Shown here in pieces: positions 41,222-51,027 of a DNA stretch of 64,000 nucleotides. Every line of letters begins with the position of its first letter. Positions within the stretch are counted from its first letter, which is position 1. The notes under the pieces are model-generated. The model saw only the letters and a program-made list of their open reading frames with translations. It made no database searches and had not been told where the DNA came from. Made by a program: the position numbers and the translations under genes. This DNA is from Halorubrum lacusprofundi ATCC 49239 (GTDB lineage Archaea > Halobacteriota > Halobacteria > Halobacteriales > Haloferacaceae): contig NC_012029.1 of the NCBI RefSeq assembly GCF_000022205.1, positions 124,001 through 188,000 of the forward strand. Direction: 5' to 3'.

Positions 41222-42204
41222 AACTCGCCGTTATCGGTGCGGGCGCGGTCGGTCGCTCGGTCGTCGATCTAGCGGGCGAGTACGGCCACGAGGTCGTCGC
41301 GGTAGCGGACTCGTCGAGCGCGGTCGTCGCGGACGGATCTGACGGTCGGGACGCCGGCGTCGACTCCGACGCGGTCGTGGCTCGCAAGGCCGAGCGAGGG
41401 ATCGTCGGTGACGACGACCCGGACGACGCGCTGGCAGCCGACTACGACGCGCTGGTGGAGGCGACGCCGACGACGCTTGGCGACGCCGAGCCCGGTTTCT
41501 CGCACGTCCGGACCGCCTTGGAGCGCGACCGCCACGCCGTGCTCGCGAACAAAGGACCAGTCGCGGAGCGGTTCGGCGACCTGCGGGCGCTCGTCGCCGA
41601 CAGCGCGGGCGACATCCGGTTCGAGGCGACCGTCGGGGGCGCTATTCCCGCGGTGTCGACCGTCGAGGATATCGAGCCCGGCCACGTCACCGCGGTTCGA
41701 GGCGTGCTCAACGGGACGGCGAACTTCATCCTCACCCGGATGGCCGCCGAGGGGCTCGACTACGACCACGTCCTCGCGGAGGCGCAAGATCTCGGCGTCG
41801 CGGAGGCCGACCCCTCCTTCGACGTGGACGGTACCGACGCGGCGCTCAAGTGCGTGATCCTCGCGAACGTGCTGTCGTTCGGCGCGGCCGACGACCCGGA
41901 CGACGCCCGAGAATTCTCCCTCGACGACGCCGCTGTCGAGGGGATCCGCGACGTGCCCGGCTCCGCGCTCCGGCTCGCGGCCGAAGACGGCCGGACCGTC
42001 CGGCTCATCGGCGAGGCGACCGAGGAGACCGTCCGTGTCGCGCCCCGGCTCGTCCCCGAGAACGGGACGCTCGCGGTCTCCGGGACGCAGAACATCGTCC
42101 AGATCGAGACCACCCACGCCGGCCGGCTCAACATTTCCGGACGGGGTGCTGGCGGCCCGGAGACGGCGAGTGCGGTGCTCGGAGACGTGGGTCGGCTACA
42201 GTAG
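41218..42204 (+). CDS. hom: Homoserine dehydrogenase (short, without ACT domain)
   Basis: 328 residues from the GTG at 41218. NAD(P)-binding [17 protein letters not shown] at the start; LANKGPVA, the catalytic region [17 protein letters not shown] and [14 protein letters not shown] (substrate binding), then [20 protein letters not shown] with the catalytic Lys near ALKCVIL. It reduces aspartate semialdehyde to homoserine, the branch to Thr and Met. It lacks the C-terminal ACT domain, which is supplied by the coupled upstream gene. Third cistron of the operon; no aspartokinase is near. Confidence 0.92.
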   Translation: MKLAVIGAGAVGRSVVDLAGEYGHEVVAVADSSSAVVADGSDGRDAGVDSDAVVARKAERGIVGDDDPDDALAADYDALVEATPTTLGDAEPGFSHVRTALERDRHAVLANKGPVAERFGDLRALVADSAGDIRFEATVGGAIPAVSTVEDIEPGHVTAVRGVLNGTANFILTRMAAEGLDYDHVLAEAQDLGVAEADPSFDVDGTDAALKCVILANVLSFGAADDPDDAREFSLDDAAVEGIRDVPGSALRLAAEDGRTVRLIGEATEETVRVAPRLVPENGTLAVSGTQNIVQIETTHAGRLNISGRGAGGPETASAVLGDVGRLQ

Positions 42205-42391
42205 GTCGCTTCGCTATCGAGCTGCGTCAGCGCGACCTGGCACACGAAACCGGACCGTGTGTCGCTCTCCCGTGCCCCGCGTTGTCGAGAATCGCCCGAC
42301 GGCGTCGCGATTGTCTGTGGGCCGTATCGAAACCGTTTTAGTGGAATCTACCGAAACTTACTCACAGAGCGCCTTAGCGCGTGATTACCCC

Positions 42392-43657
42392 ATGAGTGAC
42401 AAACCGCACCAGAACCTGGCCATTATCGGCCACGTCGACCACGGCAAGAGTACGCTCGTGGGTCGCCTCCTCTTCGAGACGGGGAGCGTCCCCGAGCACG
42501 TAATCGAGCAGCACCGCGAGGAAGCCGAAGAGAAGGGCAAAGGCGGCTTCGAGTTCGCCTACGTGATGGACAACCTCGCCGAGGAGCGCGAGCGTGGCGT
42601 CACGATCGACATCGCCCACCAGGAGTTCGACACGGACAACTACTACTTCACCATCGTCGACTGCCCGGGCCACCGTGACTTCGTGAAGAACATGATCACG
42701 GGCGCCTCCCAGGCCGACAACGCGGTGCTCGTCGTCGCGGCCGACGACGGCGTCGCGCCCCAGACCCGAGAGCACGTGTTCCTGGCCCGCACGCTGGGTA
42801 TCAACGAGATCATCATCGGCGTCAACAAGATGGACCTTGTCGACTACAAGGAGTCCTCGTACGACCAGGTCGTCGAGGAAGTCAACGACCTCCTCAACCA
42901 GGTCCGCTTCGCCACCGACGACACGACGTTCGTGCCGATCTCGGCGTTCGAGGGCGACAACATCTCCGAGGAGTCCGAGAACACACCTTGGTACGACGGC
43001 CCCACCCTGCTGGAGTCGCTCAACGACCTGCCGGAGTCCGAGCCGCCGACGGACGCGCCGCTCCGACTCCCCATCCAGGACGTTTACACCATCTCCGGCA
43101 TCGGGACTGTCCCCGTAGGACGCGTCGAGACCGGTATCCTCAACATCGGCGACAACGTCTCCTTCCAGCCGTCCGACGTGGGCGGCGAAGTGAAGACGGT
43201 CGAGATGCACCACGAGGAAGTGCCCAAGGCCGAGCCCGGTGACAACGTCGGATTCAACGTCCGCGGTCTCGGCAAGGACGACATCCGTCGCGGTGACGTC
43301 TGTGGTCCCGCCGACGACCCGCCGAGCGTCGCCGAGACGTTCAAGGCGCAGGTCGTCGTCATGCAGCACCCCAGCGTCATCACCGCCGGCTACACGCCGG
43401 TCTTCCACGCCCACACGGCGCAGGTCGCCTGTACGATCGAGGAGATCAACCAGAAGATCGACCCCGCGTCGGGTGAGGTCGCCGAGGAGAACCCGGACTT
43501 CATCAAGTCCGGCGACGCCGCGGTCGTCACCGTGCGCCCGCAAAAGCCGCTCAGCATCGAGCCGTCCGGCGAGATTCCGGAACTCGGCAGCTTCGCCATC
43601 CGCGACATGGGTCAGACCATCGCGGCCGGCAAGGTGCTCGAAGTCAACGAGCGATAA
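42392..43657 (+). CDS. Translation elongation factor 1-alpha (aEF-1A)
   Basis: 421 residues from the ATG at 42392, the normal archaeal length. It is the GTPase that brings aminoacyl-tRNA to the ribosome. P-loop [11 protein letters not shown], switch [31 protein letters not shown] and the C-terminal [16 protein letters not shown] are all clear. The upstream frame to 42035 is a shadow. A TATA-like CGTTTTAGTG lies near 42330, giving a leader of about 30 nt. The S10 gene follows after 3 nt, the ancestral str-operon order. Confidence 0.95.
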   Translation: MSDKPHQNLAIIGHVDHGKSTLVGRLLFETGSVPEHVIEQHREEAEEKGKGGFEFAYVMDNLAEERERGVTIDIAHQEFDTDNYYFTIVDCPGHRDFVKNMITGASQADNAVLVVAADDGVAPQTREHVFLARTLGINEIIIGVNKMDLVDYKESSYDQVVEEVNDLLNQVRFATDDTTFVPISAFEGDNISEESENTPWYDGPTLLESLNDLPESEPPTDAPLRLPIQDVYTISGIGTVPVGRVETGILNIGDNVSFQPSDVGGEVKTVEMHHEEVPKAEPGDNVGFNVRGLGKDDIRRGDVCGPADDPPSVAETFKAQVVVMQHPSVITAGYTPVFHAHTAQVACTIEEINQKIDPASGEVAEENPDFIKSGDAAVVTVRPQKPLSIEPSGEIPELGSFAIRDMGQTIAAGKVLEVNER

Positions 43658-43660
43658 TCG

Positions 43661-43969
43661 ATGCAGCAGGCACGCGTCCGCCTCGCCGGCACGAGCCCCG
43701 AGGACCTCGACGACATCTGCGCCGACGTCCGCGAGATCGCGGACTCGACGGGGGTTGCCCTGTCAGGCCCGATCCCGCTACCGACGAAGACGCTCGAGAT
43801 CCCGTCGCGAAAGTCCCCGGACGGTGAGGGGACGGCGACGTGGGAGCACTGGGAGATGCGCGTCCACAAGCGTCTGATCGACATCGACGCCGACGAACGC
43901 GCGCTCCGTCAGCTCATGCGCGTCCAGGTGCCCAACGACGTTAGCATCGAGATCGTTCTCGAAGACTAA
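43661..43969 (+). CDS. rps10: 30S ribosomal protein S10
   Basis: 102 residues, beginning three bases after the aEF-1A stop. Features of archaeal uS10: [38 protein letters not shown] and the C-terminal [20 protein letters not shown]. It belongs to the 30S head and is always coupled to aEF-1A in archaea. No tRNA gene follows it here. Confidence 0.95.
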   Translation: MQQARVRLAGTSPEDLDDICADVREIADSTGVALSGPIPLPTKTLEIPSRKSPDGEGTATWEHWEMRVHKRLIDIDADERALRQLMRVQVPNDVSIEIVLED

Positions 43970-43991
43970 GCGCTAGGGCGTCCGTTCACAC

Positions 43992-44010
43992 GTTCTCTTC
44001 GTTTTCTTTC
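43992..44010 (+). terminator. T-rich putative terminator after S10
   Basis: GTTCTCTTCGTTTTCTTTC begins 23 nt after the S10 stop. The T-clusters are typical of archaeal transcript ends. GCGCTAG (from 43971) and CTAGCGC (about 44017) flank it as an inverted pair. The convergent rhomboid gene ends at 44080. Confidence 0.4.
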
Positions 44011-44079
44011 GCGCTCGCTAGCGCCGTCGCCGTCGTTCGTCGCTCGACTCGGACACGGTCTGACACGCCCGTAGCGAGA

Positions 44080-44640
44080 TCACTGCACGTCGAGCAATCC
44101 CGCGCGCCCGGTAACGAGCCCGCAGAACGCGCCGGTCGCGTGAGCGATCAGCGCGACGCCCGGCGCCGCTGTCGTCGCGGTGAGGACGAGAGCAGCCAGT
44201 CCGAACAGCGCGAACTGCGCACGGGTGGAGAGCCGCAGCCGGTCGAACAGTGTCGCGCTCACGACGTTGCTCGCGAGGAGGTAGCCACCGAGCCCGAAGA
44301 CGGCGCCGCTCAGACCCAACACGGCGGTCTGGGGGCCGAGCAGTCCGCCGAGCGTCACCTGCGTGATTCCGGCGAGCGCACCCGTTCCGATCACGAACGC
44401 GTGGAATCGGAGACGGGTGGTCCGGCGCTCGACGAGCGGGCCGACGAGAAGCAGCGCGAGCGCGTTCGCCAGCAAGTGGCCGATTGACCCGTGTGCGTAC
44501 ACACTAGTGACGACGGTCCACGGCGCGACGGAGAGCGGCGTCGACAGCGCGAAGATCGCCGCGAGGTCGACGAGACGTAGCGCCCCCTGTGCGATCCCGA
44601 CAAGCGACGCGATCGCGAGGGTTTCGAGGGTGGCACGCAT
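44080..44640 (-). CDS. Rhomboid-family intramembrane serine protease
   Basis: 186 residues from the ATG at 44640, with a TATA-like CGCTTAAGTC about 26-29 nt upstream; a GTG five codons earlier is less likely. Six membrane segments. The catalytic Ser lies in LGLSGAVFGLGG and the His in LIAHATGAFCGLVTG, the rhomboid GxSG and AHxxG motifs. The HGSIGHLLANALAL segment is the conserved loop region. It would cut a membrane protein inside the bilayer. Substrate unknown. Confidence 0.85.
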   Translation of the reverse strand: MRATLETLAIASLVGIAQGALRLVDLAAIFALSTPLSVAPWTVVTSVYAHGSIGHLLANALALLLVGPLVERRTTRLRFHAFVIGTGALAGITQVTLGGLLGPQTAVLGLSGAVFGLGGYLLASNVVSATLFDRLRLSTRAQFALFGLAALVLTATTAAPGVALIAHATGAFCGLVTGRAGLLDVQ

Positions 44641-44692
44641 GGGCAGACCGTTCACGCCGGACCGACTTAAGCGCGGTCGCGCCGGTCGGATC

Positions 44693-44989
44693 TCAGATTA
44701 CGTTGTCGGGAGCGTGAGCCGCCGCCATCCGTTTGGCTTCGACCGCGTACCGCTCTCTATCGGCCGGATCGTTGACGGCTCCGACGTTCGCCGGGTCGGC
44801 GTCGACCGCGGCAGTGGTGTCCCGGATGTCGGTGAAGGAGGTGAGCGCACGCTCCTTCCGGAAATAGCGCTCGCCGTCGGTTGTGGCGTAGGTGAGGATC
44901 ACCATGTTCTGCTCGTCGTCGGAATAGGTGCGCTCGACGAGCCACATTCGGATGGGCTTGGCGTCGGCGTCGGTCTCGGCATCGGTCAT
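44693..44989 (-). CDS. Small conserved haloarchaeal protein, unknown
   Basis: 98 residues, no membrane segment. MWLVERTYSDDEQNMVILTY and the following ATTDGERYFRKERALTSF give a beta-rich first half. A helical second half, DRERYAVEAKRMAAAHAPDNVI, follows. I know similar short proteins from other haloarchaea but not their function. An AT-rich GAATTCGAAATATAG lies 10-30 nt upstream of the ATG (minus strand). Its neighbour across the gap is the first iron-box operon, but it reads the other way. Confidence 0.65.
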   Translation of the reverse strand: MTDAETDADAKPIRMWLVERTYSDDEQNMVILTYATTDGERYFRKERALTSFTDIRDTTAAVDADPANVGAVNDPADRERYAVEAKRMAAAHAPDNVI

Positions 44990-45116
44990 GTGCTATATTT
45001 CGAATTCTATGCACAAACGACTTCCGGCGATGTTGGGCGGTGGCAGATTGAGGTTCCAACCGATGCCAGTCCGAGTCTCCCGCTTGAAGTGACGGGGGAC
45101 CGTCAGTGTTAAGTCA

Positions 45117-45132
45117 TTTAGGCCGACCTAAA
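45117..45132. promoter_or_regulatory. Iron-box 1 (DtxR/SirR-type operator)
   Basis: TTTAGGCCGACCTAAA: TTTAGG and CCTAAA are perfect inverted half-sites with 4 nt between, and agree with the DtxR/IdeR consensus. Its left half doubles as the TATA of the gene at 45163, so a bound repressor would block TBP. One of five such sites in 9.3 kb. Confidence 0.8.
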
Positions 45133-45162
45133 CCAACGTATGCACGCTGAACACCCCCTCGA

Positions 45163-46362
45163 ATGCCGTCAAACGGCCGCGGGCCGATGACTGGCGGCCG
45201 CGTTCGAGGCTGGATCCGAGGTCGCCTCTCGCGGAAGCGGCTCACGGTCGTCGGGACGCTCGCCGTTCTCGCGGTCGGCGTCGTCGTCGTGGTTCGAGCC
45301 CTCGACGCCGACGCGGTCGTGGCGGCCGCGGGAGCGGCCGATCCGACGCTTCTCGTCGTCGCCCTCGGCGTCTACGTCCTTTCGTGGCCAGTCCGTGGGC
45401 GCCGGTACGCCGATGTGCTCGCGGCCATGGGCCGCCGCTGCCGGACCGGATTCCTCACTGCGACCGTATTCGCCAGTCAGACCGCGAACCTGATCGTCCC
45501 CGCGCGGGCCGGCGACGGGGTCCGCGCGTACCTGCTCAAGGACCGGCGCGACGTGCCGTACCCGACCGGCGTCGCCTCGCTCGCTGTCGAGCGCGCGTTC
45601 GACCTCGTGGCGATCGGCGTCCTCGGGGGCGTCGCGCTCGCGTTCCTCCTTCTGACCGGTCGGTCGCCCGGCTCTGGCGACTCGGTCGGCACCGTCGCGC
45701 CGTCGACTGCGCTCGCGGCCGCGGCCGGTATCGCCGCCGTCGCCGCGACCGTCTCGGTCGCGACCGTCGCTGTTGCCCGGAGCGACCGGCGGTTCGGCCC
45801 CGCGCTCCGCGCTCAGACCGAGCATCCACGTCTCTCACGGGCCGTCGACGCCGTCGTCAGATTCGGCTCGTCGGTCCGGGTCGTCGCTGCCAATCCTCGA
45901 CGCCTCGGTGCCGTGTTCCTCTGGAGCGCCGTCGTCTGGACGCTCGACGTCCTTACGGCCGTCCTCGTGCTCGCGGCGCTCACGGGCGGAATTGGGGTGT
46001 TCGTCCCGACGCCGACGCTGCTCGTCGTCGGCACGCTCGCGGTCAGCGTCGGCAACCTCGCGAAGGTGCTCCCGCTCTCGCAGGGCGGGATCGGGCTGTA
46101 CGAGGCGGCGTTCACCGGACTTGTTGTGAGCACGACTGGCCTCCCCGTCGAGACGGCGCTCGCGGCGGCGATTCTCGATCACGCGCTGAAAAACGCGGTC
46201 ACGCTCGCGGGCGGTGGGGTCGCCGCGCTCGCGCTCGGACTCTCACCGACGGCCGGCCCTGCAAGCGACGGCGACCCCAGACCGGAAGCCGTCTCCGGAG
46301 ACGGGGCAGCGAACGCGGCCGGAGAGAGCGAGTTGTCGAATTCCGGACCGCCAGATTTTTAG
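45163..46362 (+). CDS. Lysylphosphatidylglycerol-synthase-type/UPF0104 membrane flippase-like protein
   Basis: 399 residues with eight or more membrane segments. SWPVRGRRYADVLAAMGRR, TATVFASQTANLIVPARAGD, VRAYLLKDRRDVPYP and the C-terminal VLPLSQGGIGLYEAAFTGLV are typical of the UPF0104/LPG-synthase membrane domain, the family of haloarchaeal AglD-like and flippase-like proteins. It probably moves or modifies a lipid-linked sugar. The start may instead be the ATG at 45187, which overlaps the stop of a 16-codon ORF (45140-45190) in ATGA. Iron-box 1 lies over its TATA, and its last codons overlap iron-box 2. Confidence 0.8.
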   Translation: MPSNGRGPMTGGRVRGWIRGRLSRKRLTVVGTLAVLAVGVVVVVRALDADAVVAAAGAADPTLLVVALGVYVLSWPVRGRRYADVLAAMGRRCRTGFLTATVFASQTANLIVPARAGDGVRAYLLKDRRDVPYPTGVASLAVERAFDLVAIGVLGGVALAFLLLTGRSPGSGDSVGTVAPSTALAAAAGIAAVAATVSVATVAVARSDRRFGPALRAQTEHPRLSRAVDAVVRFGSSVRVVAANPRRLGAVFLWSAVVWTLDVLTAVLVLAALTGGIGVFVPTPTLLVVGTLAVSVGNLAKVLPLSQGGIGLYEAAFTGLVVSTTGLPVETALAAAILDHALKNAVTLAGGGVAALALGLSPTAGPASDGDPRPEAVSGDGAANAAGESELSNSGPPDF

Positions 46363-46373
46363 GCTAACCTAAA
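46358..46373. promoter_or_regulatory. Iron-box 2 (DtxR/SirR-type operator)
   Basis: TTTAGGCTAACCTAAA, extended by one matching T/A pair on each side, so an 18-bp near-perfect palindrome. The stop codon TAG of the upstream gene (46360-46362) lies inside it. The TTTTTAGG left half is the TATA of the leaderless gene at 46385. Confidence 0.85.
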
Positions 46374-46384
46374 AACTTTGCAGT

Positions 46385-47566
46385 ATGGAAGAACGCCGTC
46401 CAGACGCCGCCAGCGGGGACATCTGTGTGATCGTCCCCACGATCCGTGAGTACGAGTGTCTCCGCGAGTACGTCGCGAACGCCCGGGAGCACGGGTTCGA
46501 CGTCTCTCGGCTCCACTTCGTGCTCGTCACCGAGGACTTCTGTGACGTCGACGAGATGCAGTCCATGCTCGACGACCTCGGCGTCTCCGGCAAGGTATTC
46601 GACGGCAGTCGCCGTGAAGAGTGGTACGAGGCAAACGAGGTCGCGGAGTACGGTCACGTCGTTCCGGCTGCGAGCCACGCCGAGACCAGCTTCGGCCTGC
46701 TGTACATGTGGGCCGACGAGTCGTTCGAGTACGGGCTCTTCATCGACGACGATACGCTCCCCCACGACGACGAGGACTACTTCGGCCGCCACATGGAGAA
46801 CCTCGGGTTCGAGGGCGCAATCGAGCGCGTCAGCTCCGACAAGCAGTGGGTGAACGTCCTCTACCAGAATGCCGACGAACACGGGCTCTACCCGCGCGGC
46901 TACCCGTATTCCGCGATGAACGAGACAGTGGAGACTGGTACTGTCGAGGTCGAGTCCGGCGAGGTCGTCGCCTCGCAGGGGCTGTGGACGAACGTCCCCG
47001 ACCTCGACGCGGTCCGGATCCTGATGGACGGCGACCTGGAGGGGCAGGCGCAGACGCGGACGACCGCCGACGACTTCGGGAGCGACTTCGTCGCCGCCCG
47101 CGACAACTACCTCACCGTCTGCTCGATGAATCTCGCGTTCCGCCGCGAGGTGATCCCGGCGTTCTACCAGCTCCCGATGGACGACAACGAGTGGGAAGTC
47201 GGGCGATTCGACGACATCTGGAGCGGCGTGTTCTTAAAACGAGCCTGCGACGTACTCGGCAAGCGGATCTACAACGGCGGCCCGCTGTGTGAACACAACA
47301 AGGCCGCCCGGTCGACGTTCGACGACCTCCACAACGAGGTCGCCGGGCTCGAACTCAACGAGCACCTCTGGGAACTGATCGACGATGCTGGCGCTGATGC
47401 CGACGACTACGTCGCGGTGTACGACGCGATGGCCGATCGACTGACCGACAGCGAGTTTGACGAGTACCGGAACGGTGCGTTCTTCACCCACGTCGGCGAA
47501 CACATGCGCGACTGGCTCGACTGCCTCGATGCGCTCCGCCGAACGCCGGCGGTTGCGGACGACTGA
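46385..47566 (+). CDS. Reversibly glycosylated polypeptide/UDP-sugar mutase-like protein (RGP family)
   Basis: 393 residues, soluble. The GT-A-like fold has ICVIVPTIREYECLREYV at the start, the Asp-rich metal/nucleotide site LFIDDDTLPHDDEDYFG (about 118-135), and YPRGYPYSA and CSMNLAFRREVIPAFYQLP further on. This is the RGP family (plant UDP-arabinopyranose mutase; 'alpha-1,4-glucan-protein synthase' in annotations). It would isomerise or transfer a UDP-sugar. The ATG is leaderless relative to iron-box 2, so it should be made when iron is low. Its precise reaction is uncertain. Confidence 0.8.
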   Translation: MEERRPDAASGDICVIVPTIREYECLREYVANAREHGFDVSRLHFVLVTEDFCDVDEMQSMLDDLGVSGKVFDGSRREEWYEANEVAEYGHVVPAASHAETSFGLLYMWADESFEYGLFIDDDTLPHDDEDYFGRHMENLGFEGAIERVSSDKQWVNVLYQNADEHGLYPRGYPYSAMNETVETGTVEVESGEVVASQGLWTNVPDLDAVRILMDGDLEGQAQTRTTADDFGSDFVAARDNYLTVCSMNLAFRREVIPAFYQLPMDDNEWEVGRFDDIWSGVFLKRACDVLGKRIYNGGPLCEHNKAARSTFDDLHNEVAGLELNEHLWELIDDAGADADDYVAVYDAMADRLTDSEFDEYRNGAFFTHVGEHMRDWLDCLDALRRTPAVADD

Positions 47567-47585
47567 ACCGACACCACTAAGACTA

Positions 47586-47601
47586 TTTAGGTTAGCCTAA
47601 A
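47586..47601. promoter_or_regulatory. Iron-box 3 (DtxR/SirR-type operator)
   Basis: TTTAGGTTAGCCTAAA, the closest of the five to the bacterial DtxR consensus (TTAGGTTAGGCTAACCTAA). It ends 5 nt before the ATG of the iron-binding protein gene at 47606 and overlaps its probable TATA. Confidence 0.85.
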
Positions 47602-47605
47602 ACAC

Positions 47606-48763
47606 ATGACCAACTACCTACCAGACGGCGTAGACCGCCGGCAGTTCCTCGCAGCCACGGGCGCGCTCGGCGTCGCCGGCCTTGCCGGGTGTACGGGTGA
47701 CGATACCGACGGCGGCAGCGGCAACAGCAGCGACGGCGGCGACGGCGGCGACGGCGGCGACGGATCGATCGGACAGATCGGTTCCGGGCGCGAAGGTCGC
47801 GGAGCCCCCGGTGGCATCCCGATGGCCGAGATGCCCGATCTGGAAGGCGAGCTCACGGTCTACTCCGGCCGCGGCGAGTTCCTCGTCGGCGAGCTCGTTG
47901 AGTACATCGAGGACCAGTACGACGATTTCGACCTGACCGTCCGGTACGCTGGTTCTACCGACCTGGTAAACCAAATTCTCAATGAGGGTGACGGCTCCCC
48001 CGCCGACGTGTTCTACTCGGTCAACGCGGGCTCGCTGGGCACGCTCGCCGGCGAGGGCCGTTCCCAAGCGCTCTCCTCGGAAATCACCGACATGGTTCGG
48101 TCGGAGTTCCGCACCGAGCAGTGGATCGGCACGTCGGGACGCGCCCGGACCGTTCCGTACAACACCGGAGAGTTCTCCGACGACGACCTCCCCGACGACA
48201 TCATGGCGTACCCGGAGGAGTTCGCCGGGAGTCTCGGCTGGGCGCCTTCCTACGGCTCCTGTCAGGCGTTCATCACCGCGATGCGACTCATCGAGGGCGA
48301 GGAGGCGACGCTGGCGTGGCTGGAGTCCGTGGTGGAGGCCGGAATCAGCAGCTATCCCGACGAGTTCGCCGCCTGTCAGGCGATCGCTGACGGAGAGATC
48401 GACGCGGCGTTCACGAACCACTACTACATCCAGCGCGTCCTCGACGGCAACCCCGACGCATCGATCGGCACCGCCTTCACCAGCGGCGACGCCGGTGCGG
48501 TGTTCAACGTCGCCGGCGCCGCAGTCGTCGACACGGCGAGCGACGCGACGCTCGCAGAGAACTTCATCCGCCACCTGCTGTCGGCCGAGGCGCAGGACTA
48601 CTTCGCCCGGTCGACGTTCGAGTACCCACTCATCCCCGATGTCGAGCCGATCGGCGACCTGCCGACGATCGACGAACTCGACGTGCCAGATATCGATCTG
48701 ACGGAGCTGTCCGACCTCGAACCGACGATCGACCTCATGCGTGAGGCCGGCGTCGAGGTGTAG
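47606..48763 (+). CDS. Ferric iron ABC transporter substrate-binding lipoprotein (FbpA/FutA type)
   Basis: 385 residues. TAT/lipobox leader RRQFLAATGALGVAGLAGC, then an Asp/Gly/Ser spacer. The binding protein itself starts at ELTVYSGRGEFLVGELVEYI. LTVRYAGSTDLVNQI, SPADVFYSVNAGSLGTLA, GRARTVPYNTG and the Tyr pair NHYYIQRVL (Fe ligands in FbpA) are visible. It is anchored outside the cell and binds Fe(III). Iron-box 3 overlaps its promoter. The permease at 54511 is probably its partner; a second gene (48782) follows after 19 nt in the same transcript. No ATPase gene is in the window. Confidence 0.92.
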   Translation: MTNYLPDGVDRRQFLAATGALGVAGLAGCTGDDTDGGSGNSSDGGDGGDGGDGSIGQIGSGREGRGAPGGIPMAEMPDLEGELTVYSGRGEFLVGELVEYIEDQYDDFDLTVRYAGSTDLVNQILNEGDGSPADVFYSVNAGSLGTLAGEGRSQALSSEITDMVRSEFRTEQWIGTSGRARTVPYNTGEFSDDDLPDDIMAYPEEFAGSLGWAPSYGSCQAFITAMRLIEGEEATLAWLESVVEAGISSYPDEFAACQAIADGEIDAAFTNHYYIQRVLDGNPDASIGTAFTSGDAGAVFNVAGAAVVDTASDATLAENFIRHLLSAEAQDYFARSTFEYPLIPDVEPIGDLPTIDELDVPDIDLTELSDLEPTIDLMREAGVEV

Positions 48764-48781
48764 GCTCCCCCGTCGACTCCC

Positions 48782-51013
48782 GTGTCGTCCCCCTCAGCCC
48801 TCCACCGTCCCCGCCGACTCGCGCGCCGACTCGTGAGCCGCGGCCGCGCCCGGCTCGCTCGCGCAGATCGTCTCACGCTGGCGGCCGCCTTCGTCGCCGT
48901 CGCGACCGGCGCCTTCACCTTCGTCATCGCTGCGACGCTGTTCCGGTACCACTCCGTCAACCACGACGAGGGGGTGTACCTCATGCAGGCCGCGCTGCTG
49001 CTCTCCGGTCAGCTCGAGATCCACGCCGGCGCGCTGGCCGACGCCGTCCATCCGTGGTTCTTTATCGAGGACGGCGGCCGGCTCTATCCGAAGTACAACC
49101 CCGTTCCCGCCGCGATGTACGCCGTGTCGATGTGGCTGTTCGGCGAGCCGCGGGCGACGCTCGCGGTCGTCGCCGCCGGCAACGCGGCGCTCGTGTACGT
49201 GCTCGGATCGACCGCGTTCGATCGGCGGGTCGGCCTCGCGGCCGCCGTCCTCTTCGTCGCCTCGCCGCTGGCGCTCGCCACCTCCTCGGTATTTCTCCCG
49301 TACGCGCCCACGACGCTCCTGAACCTGCTGTTCGCGGTTGCGTACCTCCGGGGCGTCCGCGACCGGTCGCTCGCGCTCGCCGGGCTCGCGGGCGTCGCGA
49401 TCGGGCTCGCCTTCTTCGCCCGGCCGTTCACGGCGGTGTTGTTCGCGGCGCCGTTCATCCTCCACGCGGTGGTTCGGGTCGCTGTCGCGGTCCGGGAGGT
49501 GGAGATTCTGTCACCCTCTCTTCCCGGGACAGTCCGTCGCCACGGGTTCACGGCGCTGTTCGGCACCGTTTTCGTCGGCGTCACCCTCGCGTACAACTTC
49601 CGGCTGACCGGCTCGCCCCTCACCTTCCCGTACGAGGCGTTCGCGCCGATGGACGGTCCCGGGTTCGGGGAGCGCCGAATCCTCGGACACAGCGAGGAGT
49701 ACACGCTCGAACTGGCGCTCCGCTCGAACGGGTACGCGCTGTGGTACCTCGCAACGCGCTGGGTCGTCGCCGGACCGCTCGGTACGCTGCTCGCGTTCGC
49801 GGGCGGCGGGCTGGCCACGCGGCGCTGGCTGTCGGGGCGACGCGCGCTGGCGGAGGGGGACAGCGGCGTGGAACCTCTCACCGAACGGCGCTTCGAGCGA
49901 ACCGCGGGGCTCCTGCTCGCCGGTGTCGTCGTCTCCGTCGTCGTCGGGAACCTCTTCTTCTGGGGGACGAACAACCTCCTCGCGACGCTCTCGGACCCGA
50001 CCAACGGGCTGGTCGCGGGTTTCGGACCGTTCTACCACTTCGATCTCCTCGTCCCGCTGTCGATCTTCGGTGGCGTCGCCGTCGTCGCCGGCGGCCGGGG
50101 GCTCTCTCGGCTTCGCGTGTGGCTCGCCTCTCGGGTCACGCCCGAATCTGCGCAGGCGATCGTCGTCGCGGTCGCGGTACTCGCGCTCTTCGGCGGAGCG
50201 CTCGGTGCCGCGGCTGTGGTCGAGGCCCCGCTCGATCGGCACGCGGCATACGCCGACAAGTACGAGGCGGCCTACGAGCCGATCGAGTCCGCGTCGTTCG
50301 ACGACGACCTCGTGTTCGTCCCCACCCCGTACGGCGAGTGGCTCCAACACCCGTTTCAGTCGCTCCGGAACGATCCCGGGCTGGACGGGGAGGTCGTGTA
50401 CGCGCTCAACCGCGACCCGGCCGAGGATTTCGCGGTGATCGACGCGTACCCCGATCGCGAGCTTCATCGCTACGCGTACCGGGGAGTGTGGACACCGAAC
50501 CCGAACCGCCACGTCGCGCCGAAGCTCGAATCGCTCGATGTCCGGGAAGGCGCCCGGATCGACGCGTCGACGACCGTCGGCGTCCCCGACCGTGTTCAGC
50601 GCGCGGTCGTTCGACTGGAGACCGACCGCGGCGACGGTCACGCCGAGTACGACGTGAGCGACCCCGACGACTCGCTGGCGGTCGACTGGTCGGTCGGGCC
50701 CGACGGCGCGCGGCTGGCCGGTGACCCGAACGCGACCGTCCCGATCGACCCCGAAGGCGACGAGGTCATCGTGACGGTGACGCTCGTCGACCCCGCGGGC
50801 TCGACGTTCACCTACCGGCAGGAGGCGACGGTTCGATCGACGGACGAGGGCATCGATGGCGACGGCGTCGAGGTCGTCTGGCCGCCGGAGCGCTCCGTCT
50901 GTCGGCTCGTGACGGAGTGCGGGACGGGAGGGACGTATATACCCGACGACCCGGACGCCCACGCGGAGTGGGTCGTCTTCGAGACGAACGCCGAGGCGAA
51001 CGAGGAGCGGTGA
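48782..51013 (+). CDS. ArnT/PMT-like GT-C membrane glycosyltransferase
   Basis: 743 residues from the GTG at 48782. About ten membrane segments occupy residues 30-490, then a long outside domain (about 500-743). The first loop carries NHDEGVYLMQAALLLSGQ, the acidic DE pair typical of GT-C enzymes of the ArnT/PMT/GT39 group, and WFFIEDGGRLYPKYNP. Such enzymes use a lipid-linked sugar as donor. The C-terminal domain is beta-rich. It shares the iron-box 3 transcript with the iron-binding protein, an unusual pairing. Acceptor and sugar unknown. Confidence 0.75.
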   Translation: MSSPSALHRPRRLARRLVSRGRARLARADRLTLAAAFVAVATGAFTFVIAATLFRYHSVNHDEGVYLMQAALLLSGQLEIHAGALADAVHPWFFIEDGGRLYPKYNPVPAAMYAVSMWLFGEPRATLAVVAAGNAALVYVLGSTAFDRRVGLAAAVLFVASPLALATSSVFLPYAPTTLLNLLFAVAYLRGVRDRSLALAGLAGVAIGLAFFARPFTAVLFAAPFILHAVVRVAVAVREVEILSPSLPGTVRRHGFTALFGTVFVGVTLAYNFRLTGSPLTFPYEAFAPMDGPGFGERRILGHSEEYTLELALRSNGYALWYLATRWVVAGPLGTLLAFAGGGLATRRWLSGRRALAEGDSGVEPLTERRFERTAGLLLAGVVVSVVVGNLFFWGTNNLLATLSDPTNGLVAGFGPFYHFDLLVPLSIFGGVAVVAGGRGLSRLRVWLASRVTPESAQAIVVAVAVLALFGGALGAAAVVEAPLDRHAAYADKYEAAYEPIESASFDDDLVFVPTPYGEWLQHPFQSLRNDPGLDGEVVYALNRDPAEDFAVIDAYPDRELHRYAYRGVWTPNPNRHVAPKLESLDVREGARIDASTTVGVPDRVQRAVVRLETDRGDGHAEYDVSDPDDSLAVDWSVGPDGARLAGDPNATVPIDPEGDEVIVTVTLVDPAGSTFTYRQEATVRSTDEGIDGDGVEVVWPPERSVCRLVTECGTGGTYIPDDPDAHAEWVVFETNAEANEER

Positions 51014-51027
51014 ACCGCTGACGGATG

